Source: Advenella sp048381675
GTDB taxonomy: Bacteria > Pseudomonadota > Gammaproteobacteria > Burkholderiales > Burkholderiaceae_B
Length of the DNA: 64,000 bases
NCBI RefSeq assembly: GCF_048381675.1
Contig: NZ_JBLWIS010000003.1
Location: forward strand, 62,001 to 126,000
Reading direction: 5' to 3'
The notes under the pieces were generated by a model, which was not told the origin of the DNA, did no database searches, and saw nothing but the letters and a program-made list of their open reading frames with translations. This document shows positions 27,700-36,268 of this stretch, piece after piece (positions within the stretch are counted from its first letter, which is position 1; every line of letters begins with the position of its first letter). The translations under genes and the position numbers were made by a program.

Positions 27700-30600
27700 A
27701 TGGCATTACTACGACGTTATAGGCTTGCTTTGGATGTTGGAAGTACATCGATTGGTTGGGCTGTTTTAAGATTGGCCTCTGATACAAATACACCTACTGC
27801 AATTATGAAAGCAGGTGTGCGTATCTTTCCAGATGGCCGTAATCCAAAGGATGGAACTTCTTTAGCGGTTACAAGACGGCAAGCACGCTCAGCCAGAAGA
27901 AGACGAGATCGTCTGTTGAAAAGAAAAAACAGAATGCTCAGGCAATTAATTGAACTGGGTTTTTTTCCTGCAACGGTAGAAGCCAGAAAAGAACTGGAAA
28001 AACTGAACCCCTATGAGTTACGGGCAAGGGGGCTGGATGAAGCTTTAACGCCAGCAGAATTTGCCAGAGCGCTTTTTCATATTAATCAGCGTCGTGGTTT
28101 TAAAAGCAACCGGAAAACAGACAAGAATGAGAATGAAAGTGGTGCACTGAAAACAGCTATTAAAAAAGTAAAAGAAAAAATTGAAAATAGTGAAGCACGT
28201 ACTATAGGTGAATACTTGTATAAGCGTATGCTGAATGGTGAAACCGTACGTGCCCGTTTACGTCAGACCAGAATGGCTCAGGATAATGGTCGTGACAAAA
28301 TAGAAAAAAATTATGATTTGTATATTGACCGCTCAATGATTGAGGATGAATTTGAGCAACTGTGGCAGGCGCAGGCACACTGGAATCCAGTGCTGTTTAA
28401 TGAGTCAAACAAAGCCTTACTGAAAAACACACTCCTTTTTCAACGAAATCTAAAGCCGGTTAAGCCTGGGCGTTGTACATTTTTGCCGGAATTGGAAAGG
28501 GCCCCGTTGGCATTGCCAAGTGCCCAATTATTCCGGATTTATCAAGAGGTAAATAATTTACGTTATCTGGATGAAAAATTTAATTTAATCCCATTAAACA
28601 GGCAGCAACGTGATTCAATCGTTGAAGAGTTAAATAAAAACCAAAAACGTTCTTTTGATCAAATACGTAAAAAATTAGGTTTTTCAGGGGCTGTCAGATT
28701 CAACATCGAAGATGATAAAAGGCAGGATTTAAATGGTAATAAAACAGCTTCTATTCTGGCTAAGAAAAGTTTTTTTGGTAATCACTGGTTTACCTTTCCT
28801 GTAAACAAACAAGATGAAATTGTTCAGAAGTTATTGGCCGAAGAGGATGAGGCCAATCTCATTGAATGGTTAATCAATAATACAGGTGTTGATGAGGCAA
28901 AGGCAGAAAGTCTATCCTCAGTGGCTTTGCCTGATGGTTATGGATCTTTGTCTTATGAGGCGATCGGCAGAATCCTGCCTCACTTGCAAGAGGAAGTTAT
29001 AACGTATGATAAGGCGGTATTGGCTGCTGGTTTTGAGCATCATAGTATGTTGGATGCCTCGCGTGATGGAGAAGTGCATGAAGAGCTGCCATATTACGGT
29101 ATTCCACTGGAAAGGCATGTTGGCTTTGGCAGTGGTAAGCCTGAGGATTCATTAGAAAAAAGATATGGAAAAATTGCCAATCCAACTGTGCATATAGGCT
29201 TAAACCAAATCAGGATTGTAGTGAACGCCTTAATAAAAAAATATGGTCATCCTACCGAAGTGGTAGTTGAAGTAGCCAGGGATTTAAAGCAAAGCAAGGA
29301 GCAGAAAGATAAAGAAAGAAAACAGCAAGCTGAAAATCAGAGAAACAATGCAAGACGTCGTGAACAAATCGCCGGCATATTGGGTATTAGCGAAGAAAGG
29401 GTGAGTCGCAGCGATATCCAAAAAATGATTCTTTGGGAAGAGCTTGCGTATGATCCTATGGACAGAAAGTGTCCATACTCTGGAGTGCAAATTAGTGCCT
29501 CAATGCTTTTTAGTCCTGAGGTTGAAATTGAGCATATTCTGCCTTATTCAAGAACGCTTGATGATGGTATGAATAACAAAACTCTGTGTATGAGATTGGC
29601 AAATCGATATAAGGCCAATAAAACGCCTTATGAAGCGTTCGGTACACAAGAAATTGCCGGTTTTAACTACGATGAAATGGTGCAGCGTTCAAAAGGCATG
29701 AAAAAAGAAAAATCTTATCGTTTTCTGCCTGATGGCTATGAAATTTGGTTGAAAAACGATAAGGATTTTCTGGCAAGAGCTTTGAATGACACCCGTTATT
29801 TAAGTAAATTAACTCGTGAATATATCAAATTGATATGTCCGAATACTTGGGTGATTCCAGGCCAAATGACAGCCAGGTTACGAAACCAGTTCGGTCTTAA
29901 TGATGTCTTGGGTTTGCACGGTGAAAAAAATCGTAATGATCATAGGCATCATGCTGTTGATGCATGTGTAATTGGTATTACTGACAGGTCTTTACTGCAA
30001 CAATTTTCCAGGGCGAATCAACAGGCTCGAGAAAAGGGTCTGGAGCGTTTGGTTGAGAATGTGACTCCTCCATGGGAAACCTATCGTGAGCATGTGGAAC
30101 GTGCTGTGAATAATATTTGGGTCAGTCATAAACCGGATCATAGCCATGAAGGTGGAATGCACAACGATACAGCGTATTCTTTATTGGATGAGGGATATGT
30201 TGGCTATCATAAAAATAATAATGGTCAAAAAGAATTCATAAGGGAAAAGCTGGCTGTCCTCAAAATGACTAGCGATAAAGCCAGGGAAAGACATGGCGTT
30301 TTACCTGACGGTTCATTACGCCCTTATAAAGGATATAAGGGGGACAGCAACTATTGTCTTGAAATAGTCAAGAATGCAAAAGGGAAGTGGGACGGTGAGA
30401 TAGTTTCAACGTTTGAGGCATACCAAGTTGTCAGAAAACATGGGGACGCAGTATTAAGGAATAGAGAGCAAAGTATTTCAGGTAAGCCATTGGTGATGCG
30501 CTTAATAAAAGGGGATATGGTTAGGTGTGAACATGATGAGAAAATGATGACTTTAAGAATAATAAGCATTAAATCTACAGGAGTCATAGCGTTGACTCCT

Positions 30601-30753
30601 CATCATGAGGCTAATGTTGATGCAAGAAATCGAAATCCGGAGGATCCATTTAAATATATATATAAAACTCCAAGTTCATTACAGAAAAGTCAGGGAAGAA
30701 AAATCACGATTTCACTCATTGGTCAGGTAAACGATCCAGGATTCAAGGGCTAG
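27700..30753 (+). CDS. cas9: CRISPR-associated endonuclease Cas9, subtype II-C
   Basis: A compact 1017-residue Cas9. RuvC-I lies at the N-terminus (LDVGSTSIGW, catalytic Asp12), followed by the arginine-rich bridge helix (RRQARSARRRRDRLLKRKNRM region, about 66-86). RuvC-II is VVVEVARD with Glu524. The HNH nuclease has EIEHILPYSR with His612 and LANRYKANKTPYE with Asn635. RuvC-III is NDHRHHAVDAC with His751 and Asp754. All nuclease residues are present, so it should be active. Size and gene neighbours (cas1, cas2, no csn2 or cas4) indicate II-C. A GGGGGG ribosome site precedes ATG 27700. Confidence 0.97.
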   Translation: MALLRRYRLALDVGSTSIGWAVLRLASDTNTPTAIMKAGVRIFPDGRNPKDGTSLAVTRRQARSARRRRDRLLKRKNRMLRQLIELGFFPATVEARKELEKLNPYELRARGLDEALTPAEFARALFHINQRRGFKSNRKTDKNENESGALKTAIKKVKEKIENSEARTIGEYLYKRMLNGETVRARLRQTRMAQDNGRDKIEKNYDLYIDRSMIEDEFEQLWQAQAHWNPVLFNESNKALLKNTLLFQRNLKPVKPGRCTFLPELERAPLALPSAQLFRIYQEVNNLRYLDEKFNLIPLNRQQRDSIVEELNKNQKRSFDQIRKKLGFSGAVRFNIEDDKRQDLNGNKTASILAKKSFFGNHWFTFPVNKQDEIVQKLLAEEDEANLIEWLINNTGVDEAKAESLSSVALPDGYGSLSYEAIGRILPHLQEEVITYDKAVLAAGFEHHSMLDASRDGEVHEELPYYGIPLERHVGFGSGKPEDSLEKRYGKIANPTVHIGLNQIRIVVNALIKKYGHPTEVVVEVARDLKQSKEQKDKERKQQAENQRNNARRREQIAGILGISEERVSRSDIQKMILWEELAYDPMDRKCPYSGVQISASMLFSPEVEIEHILPYSRTLDDGMNNKTLCMRLANRYKANKTPYEAFGTQEIAGFNYDEMVQRSKGMKKEKSYRFLPDGYEIWLKNDKDFLARALNDTRYLSKLTREYIKLICPNTWVIPGQMTARLRNQFGLNDVLGLHGEKNRNDHRHHAVDACVIGITDRSLLQQFSRANQQAREKGLERLVENVTPPWETYREHVERAVNNIWVSHKPDHSHEGGMHNDTAYSLLDEGYVGYHKNNNGQKEFIREKLAVLKMTSDKARERHGVLPDGSLRPYKGYKGDSNYCLEIVKNAKGKWDGEIVSTFEAYQVVRKHGDAVLRNREQSISGKPLVMRLIKGDMVRCEHDEKMMTLRIISIKSTGVIALTPHHEANVDARNRNPEDPFKYIYKTPSSLQKSQGRKITISLIGQVNDPGFKG

Positions 30754-30757
30754 GCTT

Positions 30758-31669
30758 ATGCTCGGTAGAATTGTTGAAATAGCAGAAGATAATCGTCATC
30801 TTTCTCTTTATCGAGGCTTTTTAAAAGTCAATTCCACCGAGGGGGATCGTGAAGAACTGGGGAGAGTTCCTCTGGATGATATCTCTGCGGTAATAGCTAA
30901 TGCTTACGGTATTAGCTATACCAATAATATTTTGGTGGCGCTGGCAAATATGGGAGCTCCATTTGTTTTATGTGCTGCCAACCATAATGCTGTTGGTATG
31001 TTGCTGCCTATTGAAGGGAATTATGAGCAGTCAAAAAGAATGGATGCGCAAATTGCAGCTTCTGTTCCATTAAGGAAAAAGCTATGGGCCAGTATTGTTA
31101 AATCCAAGCTTGAGCAGCAGGCATGTGTGCTAGAAGTAATTGGCGCGCCTTTTATACCCATACAGGCCTTGATTAAAAAAATAAAAAGTGGTGATTCAAC
31201 AAATATTGAGGCGCAGGCAGCAAGAAGATACTGGTCATTGTTATTTGGGAAGGACTTTAGACGAGATCGTAGCGAAAGCCAAATTAATGGTTTGTTAAAT
31301 TATGGTTATACCGTTTTACGTGCTACTACAGCCAGAGCAGTAGTGGCAGCGGGGTTGCATCCGAGTATTGGTTTGTATCATAGCAATGCGAGTAATGCCA
31401 TGAGGCTAGTAGATGACTTGATGGAGCCTTTCAGAGCAATGGTTGATTTAAAGGTTTACCAATTGGTGCAAGCTGGAAATTATGAGGTTAACCAAGAAAC
31501 AAAAAGAATATTGGTGAGAACAATGTATGAGGATATGCAAACTCTCGCTGGTATTACTCCTTTAACTGTTTGTACTCAAAAACTTGCTACTTCATTGGCG
31601 TTGGTAATGTTAAAAGAACGAGACAGGCTTGAGTTGCCATTACCAGGTTTGCCGATTTCACTTACCTGA
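30758..31669 (+). CDS. cas1: CRISPR-associated integrase Cas1
   Basis: A 303-residue spacer integrase starting 4 bases after the cas9 stop, so it is translationally coupled. Metal-site residues fit Glu151 (NIEAQAARRYW), His208 (GLHPSIGLYH) and Glu223 (DDLMEPFR). An N-terminal beta domain is followed by the helical catalytic domain, as in type II Cas1. It is expected to act with Cas2 to add spacers to the array at 32078-35215. Confidence 0.96.
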   Translation: MLGRIVEIAEDNRHLSLYRGFLKVNSTEGDREELGRVPLDDISAVIANAYGISYTNNILVALANMGAPFVLCAANHNAVGMLLPIEGNYEQSKRMDAQIAASVPLRKKLWASIVKSKLEQQACVLEVIGAPFIPIQALIKKIKSGDSTNIEAQAARRYWSLLFGKDFRRDRSESQINGLLNYGYTVLRATTARAVVAAGLHPSIGLYHSNASNAMRLVDDLMEPFRAMVDLKVYQLVQAGNYEVNQETKRILVRTMYEDMQTLAGITPLTVCTQKLATSLALVMLKERDRLELPLPGLPISLT

Positions 31670-31682
31670 ATTGAGGTTTTCT

Positions 31683-32009
31683 ATGTTATCAGGATACAGG
31701 CTTATGTGGATAATCGTAATGTTTGATCTTCCTGTTATGGAAAAAGCAGAAAGAAAAGCAGCGACTGACTTCAGGAATGCCCTGTTGGATTTGGGGTTTG
31801 AAATGTCGCAGTTTAGTGTGTATATGCGTTTTTTTTCGAGTTCCAAGCAAATAGAAACCTGCTGTAAGAAAATTGAGTCAGGGTTGCCTAAGGGTGGTAA
31901 AGTAAACATACTGCAATTAACTGATAAACAGTATGAAAAGATTATTTCTTTCCAGAGTAAAGTGAAAGAACCCGCTAAAAAATCACCAGATCAATTTGAT
32001 TTATTTTGA
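31683..32009 (+). CDS. cas2: CRISPR-associated protein Cas2
   Basis: A 108-residue ferredoxin-fold protein. The start MLSGYRLMWIIVMFDLPV contains the beta-1 strand ending in Asp, and the middle has the FSVYMRFFSSSKQIE segment common to Cas2. I chose ATG 31683 (GAGG in front), 13 bases after cas1; the frame stays open upstream. It forms the structural core of the Cas1-Cas2 integration complex. Confidence 0.95.
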   Translation: MLSGYRLMWIIVMFDLPVMEKAERKAATDFRNALLDLGFEMSQFSVYMRFFSSSKQIETCCKKIESGLPKGGKVNILQLTDKQYEKIISFQSKVKEPAKKSPDQFDLF

Positions 32010-32032
32010 AATGAACATGGAATTAGTTAAAA

Positions 32033-32077
32033 ACAAAGCCAATAACTTATTTGAAATCAAATGGTTATTGGCTTTGT
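32033..32077. terminator. Bidirectional hairpin between cas2 and the CRISPR array
   Basis: A 14-bp perfect stem, ACAAAGCCAATAAC at 32033-32046 and GTTATTGGCTTTGT at 32064-32077, is capped by a further five-pair stem inside the loop. T runs follow on both strands (TTTT from repeat 1 on plus, GTTTTTAAC on minus). It can end both the cas operon and a minus-strand array transcript, whose last repeat it touches directly. Confidence 0.85.
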
Positions 32078-35000
32078 ATTTTAACTGATTGAGATATGTG
32101 CTGTGGCCGGAACTGCGTCGCGCGAAGCTGTTCGAGGGTCATGATTTTAACTGATTGAGATATGTGCTGTGGCCGGAACTGCTGCAAGGTTTATATTTGA
32201 AATGGCTGTATTTTAACTGATTGAGATATGTGCTGTGGCCGGAACCGTCAGGGGGTTATTCTTGCTGGAGATTTTATTTTAACTGATTGAGATATGTGCT
32301 GTGGCCGGAACTGCCTGTTTCAGCCACTCCAGCTCTTGATTATTTTAACTGATTGAGATATGTGCTGTGGCCGGAACTTTATGAGAAACGTATAAGTGCG
32401 CCCTTCAATTTTAACTGATTGAGATATGTGCTGTGGCCGGAACCTACCTAAAAGCATTTAAAAGCTTTAAAAAATTTTAACTGATTGAGATATGTGCTGT
32501 GGCCGGAACTGTTTCCCGATCTATATCCTGCCCGAATTTATTTTAACTGATTGAGATATGTGCTGTGGCCGGAACTAGTTGGCAAGGATCATGGTGTCGT
32601 GGACAATTTTAACTGATTGAGATATGTGCTGTGGCCGGAACTCAAAGTGATTGCCGACACCATCGGGCTTGATTTTAACTGATTGAGATATGTGCTGTGG
32701 CCGGAACCATTACCTCCGCGTGTTTCTCACGATATGCATTTTAACTGATTGAGATATGTGCTGTGGCCGGAACAAACGCCCCAATGAAGAAAATTACGAC
32801 ATCATTTTAACTGATTGAGATATGTGCTGTGGCCGGAACCGTACAGCAATGGAAGCACGCTATAAAGCCATTTTAACTGATTGAGATATGTGCTGTGGCC
32901 GGAACTGATTTGGACTTGCTCAAAGATGGCATGCTATTTTAACTGATTGAGATATGTGCTGTGGCCGGAACGCCCCATACCATTGCCCGTTTTCTAAAAT
33001 GATTTTAACTGATTGAGATATGTGCTGTGGCCGGAACACGGCTGGCAGCACAGGAAGCGCGTGTATGATTTTAACTGATTGAGATATGTGCTGTGGCCGG
33101 AACTAACGTCTCGCATGATTGAATCCATGTTTTATTTTAACTGATTGAGATATGTGCTGTGGCCGGAACTTCAAAAAGGAGTACGCACAAGCGAGAATAA
33201 TTTTAACTGATTGAGATATGTGCTGTGGCCGGAACCCCGTCAATCATGGGGGCATAAAATGGGCTATTTTAACTGATTGAGATATGTGCTGTGGCCGGAA
33301 CTCAAACTTCGCTACCAGCTCAGCGTTTTTCATTTTAACTGATTGAGATATGTGCTGTGGCCGGAACCCGCCACGTTGCTCCGCCCTGCACTCGCCGCAT
33401 TTTAACTGATTGAGATATGTGCTGTGGCCGGAACGTGCTATTCATTGTCAGCATGCCCACCAAAATTTTAACTGATTGAGATATGTGCTGTGGCCGGAAC
33501 AACTGTGACAATTTCCATATCATCCTTGTCATTTTAACTGATTGAGATATGTGCTGTGGCCGGAACTGCCCCAGAAGATTGTGTTTGCGGAGCCTGATTT
33601 TAACTGATTGAGATATGTGCTGTGGCCGGAACGGCGTGTCACGTACCCGAACAAATGGTTTTATTTTAACTGATTGAGATATGTGCTGTGGCCGGAACTT
33701 CAGAGGCCATTTCCCTTAAAGACCCGATAATTTTAACTGATTGAGATATGTGCTGTGACCGGAACGGCACATTAAAGCTTGTGACTACTGAAGCAATTTT
33801 AATTGATTGAGATATGTGCTGTGGCCGGAACCGCGAGTAGGAGCAGTACAAAGCGCCAAGGATTTTAACTGATTGAGATATGTGCTGTGGCCGGAACTAT
33901 GCGTTACAACAGGCAATGAAGCTGATAATTTTAACTGATTGAGATATGTGCTGTGGCCGGAACTCTCTTGATGATATAAAAAAAGCTTTGCAGATTTTAA
34001 CTGATTGAGATATGTGCTGTGGCCGGAACCCAGCACCAACCACCAACTCGTCACCGCCTATTTTAACTGATTGAGATATGTGCTGTGGCCGGAACGTTGC
34101 CAAGGTATCACCAAAGATCACTCGTATTTTAACTGATTGAGATATGTGCTGTGGCCGGAACCGATACCAGGCCGGTAATCATTGAGTCCGGATTTTAACT
34201 GATTGAGATATGTGCTGTGGCCGGAACTCCCCGCGCATCATCATATTGGAGCATGCAATTTTAACTGATTGAGATATGTGCTGTGGCCGGAACGATTTTG
34301 GACGATTCAGAGATCAATCTTGAATTTTAACTGATTGAGATATGTGCTGTGGCCGGAACCCCTTGTGTTCGTGTACCGCTCAGATCAAATTTTAACTGAT
34401 TGAGATATGTGCTGTGGCCGGAACTTGTTATACATCCTCATTTCATTCGTTATAATTTTAACTGATTGAGATATGTGCTGTGGCCGGAACTACATCAATC
34501 AAAATGCCATCTTCAATAGCATTTTAACTGATTGAGATATGTGCTGTGGCCGGAACTATGCCGCCACTGCATTTCCATTGTGCCCAATTTTAACTGATTG
34601 AGATATGTGCTGTGGCCGGAACTAATTGGGCATTTTGAAGTATTGCATCAGATTTTAACTGATTGAGATATGTGCTGTGGCCGGAACTGCCAGCGACCGA
34701 GAACGCTTGGCAAGGAGATTTTAACTGATTGAGATATGTGCTGTGGCCGGAACAGTGCCGATCGTATCCAGCAGTGCGGCCTCATTTTAACTGATTGAGA
34801 TATGTGCTGTGGCCGGAACCCAGCCAGATCACCGCCAAGTCGGGTGCGTATTTTAACTGATTGAGATATGTGCTGTGGCCGGAACTGCTGGGCCGTGGTC
34901 GTTCAACTCGTACAAATTTTAACTGATTGAGATATGTGCTGTGGCCGGAACGCATGTTGAGTTAATCAATCACCGCATTGCATTTTAACTGATTGAGATA

Positions 35001-35215
35001 TGTGCTGTGGCCGGAACCTCCTAACGCGACTTGACGCGCCCACCGGGATTTTAACTGATTGAGATATGTGCTGTGGCCGGAACAGCAAGACCATTTATAA
35101 ATCTTTGACTCTGATTTTAACTGATTGAGATATGTGCTGTGGCCGGAACTTACGTGGGAAACATTTACACTGGTGGGCGATTTTAACTGATTGAGATATG
35201 TGCTGTGGCCGGAAT
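32078..35215 (-). CRISPR. Type II-C CRISPR array: 48 repeats, 47 spacers
   Basis: There are 48 repeats of 36 bp. In the crRNA sense (minus strand) the repeat begins GTTCCGGCCACAGCACATAT and ends CTCAATCAGTTAAAAT. Of 47 spacers, 43 are 30 bp, two are 31 bp (33368-33398 and 33699-33729) and two are 29 bp (34360-34388 and 34623-34651). All repeats look identical except 33730-33765 (one G to A), 33796-33831 (one C to T) and the last, 35180-35215 (final C to T), in plus orientation. Strand is set by the tracrRNA anti-repeat and by the hairpin terminator at the left end. The repeat's TAAAAT end might act as a -10 inside each repeat, as known for II-C arrays. Confidence 0.98.
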
Positions 35216-35405
35216 CTCCGCTTGGTGCCTTTCGTACGGTCTACGATATGCATTTCCAAGCGGGAGCGTGGAAACGAGCAATGCTCAACGCACGAGGCCA
35301 GCACTTAAACACCTCAAGAGCGTTCTATTTGTATTGCTAGTGAGTTTGCTTCATATGAAAAAGACTTGGTGAATAATCTTATAGAACTTTTTGATTGTTT
35401 ACATT

Positions 35406-35460
35406 TGAACTGACCCCCAAAAATTGGACACCCATTCAACATTTGGGGTGACCCTTCAGA
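35406..35460. mobile_element. Possible insertion-sequence end (IS3-like remnant)
   Basis: TGAACTGACCCCCAAAAATT at 35406, continuing GGACAC, resembles terminal inverted repeats of IS3-family (IS150-group) elements. A partial inverted match, TTTGGGGTGACCC, follows at about 35442-35454. No transposase remains between or beside them. The whole 35216-35490 stretch has no gene. Confidence 0.35.
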
Positions 35461-35490
35461 GCGTTGGCGCGAGCAATCACTAAGAAGCAC

Positions 35491-36012
35491 TCAATCCAAA
35501 AACGTCAGCTGCTGTGCCCGGTTCGGAGCTTCCCGCGTGTACTTAAAAATCAAAGTGCCTTCATAACCCTTTCTTCTTCCGGCCTCAACCGTCAGGTACC
35601 AGGTGGGGATGTGCGCCATGTTTTCCAAGCGGCTAATCAGTTCTGTGATGCTGCCGTCTTGCCGGGCTTTATGAATGGCAATTTCCTGTGCGGTCCAGGC
35701 AACACCCGGGGCCGCTTCAGTCTTGCTGGGGTCGTAGGTTTGCCCGGCATAACGAATGGCATAGCCGTCTTTGGTCTTATCACAGGAAGGATTCGGGCAT
35801 TCCATCTGGAAAACCTCTTCCAGTGCATTTTTAGAGGGCATGATGCTGGGGGTTTTGTTGTACCCGGCCCGCAAGGTAAGCACTTCATCGCATAAATCGG
35901 CAATGATCTTGGGATTGGCAATGTCCAGGAATTTGGCCGTGGCAATCCAGTGCTTGCCAGTATCAGCCTGCCTGGCTGCGTCTCGCAGAAGTTGGATTTG
36001 TGCCGTGTTCAT
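35491..36012 (-). CDS. Phage-like hypothetical protein
   Basis: A 173-residue soluble protein. The N-terminal part (HWIATAKFLDIANPKIIADLCDEVL) resembles the helical segment seen in Ead/Ea22-like phage proteins. A CPNPSC motif near residue 72 could bind metal with another ligand. No other phage genes are present. It sits in the short region between the CRISPR array and core metabolic genes, so horizontal origin is plausible but unproven. Confidence 0.55.
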   Translation of the reverse strand: MNTAQIQLLRDAARQADTGKHWIATAKFLDIANPKIIADLCDEVLTLRAGYNKTPSIMPSKNALEEVFQMECPNPSCDKTKDGYAIRYAGQTYDPSKTEAAPGVAWTAQEIAIHKARQDGSITELISRLENMAHIPTWYLTVEAGRRKGYEGTLIFKYTREAPNRAQQLTFLD

Positions 36013-36268
36013 GAAGTAGTAGTGCCTGAGTTAAAGAAACGAAGCTGGCATTTTAGACAACTTTAAGACAATTGTGGAAGGTTTATAAGCGCGTACGATA
36101 TTTTGTAGGTCAGGCAATGAAGAAAGTCAGGGCAATAGCAGCTCTCAAGGCTTTTGAATATTCAAATAGATAAAAATAATCGTCAATATATTGATCTATT
36201 CGAGGTTTATTTGTTAACCTTTCTGGTAACATCTTGTATAAATTAACGAATAGCCAACAGGAGACACA

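Noticed and set aside
27700..32009. Possibility that the system is type II-A or II-B
   Set aside because: There is no csn2 or cas4 gene, and Cas9 is short with cas1 and cas2 directly following, which indicates II-C.
33335..34121. Several short ORFs on the minus strand inside the array (repeats translating as GHSTYLNQLK and FRPQHISQSVK)
   Set aside because: They are translations of the CRISPR repeat and spacers, with no ribosome sites; the exact 66-bp period explains them.
32078..35215. Spacers that target genes in this window
   Set aside because: I noticed no spacer matching another part of the window by eye; a full search is needed to exclude it.
35464..35895. A 143-codon plus-strand frame opposite the phage-like gene
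   Set aside because: The minus-strand frame (35491-36012) has better composition and a plausible start; the plus frame is its shadow.
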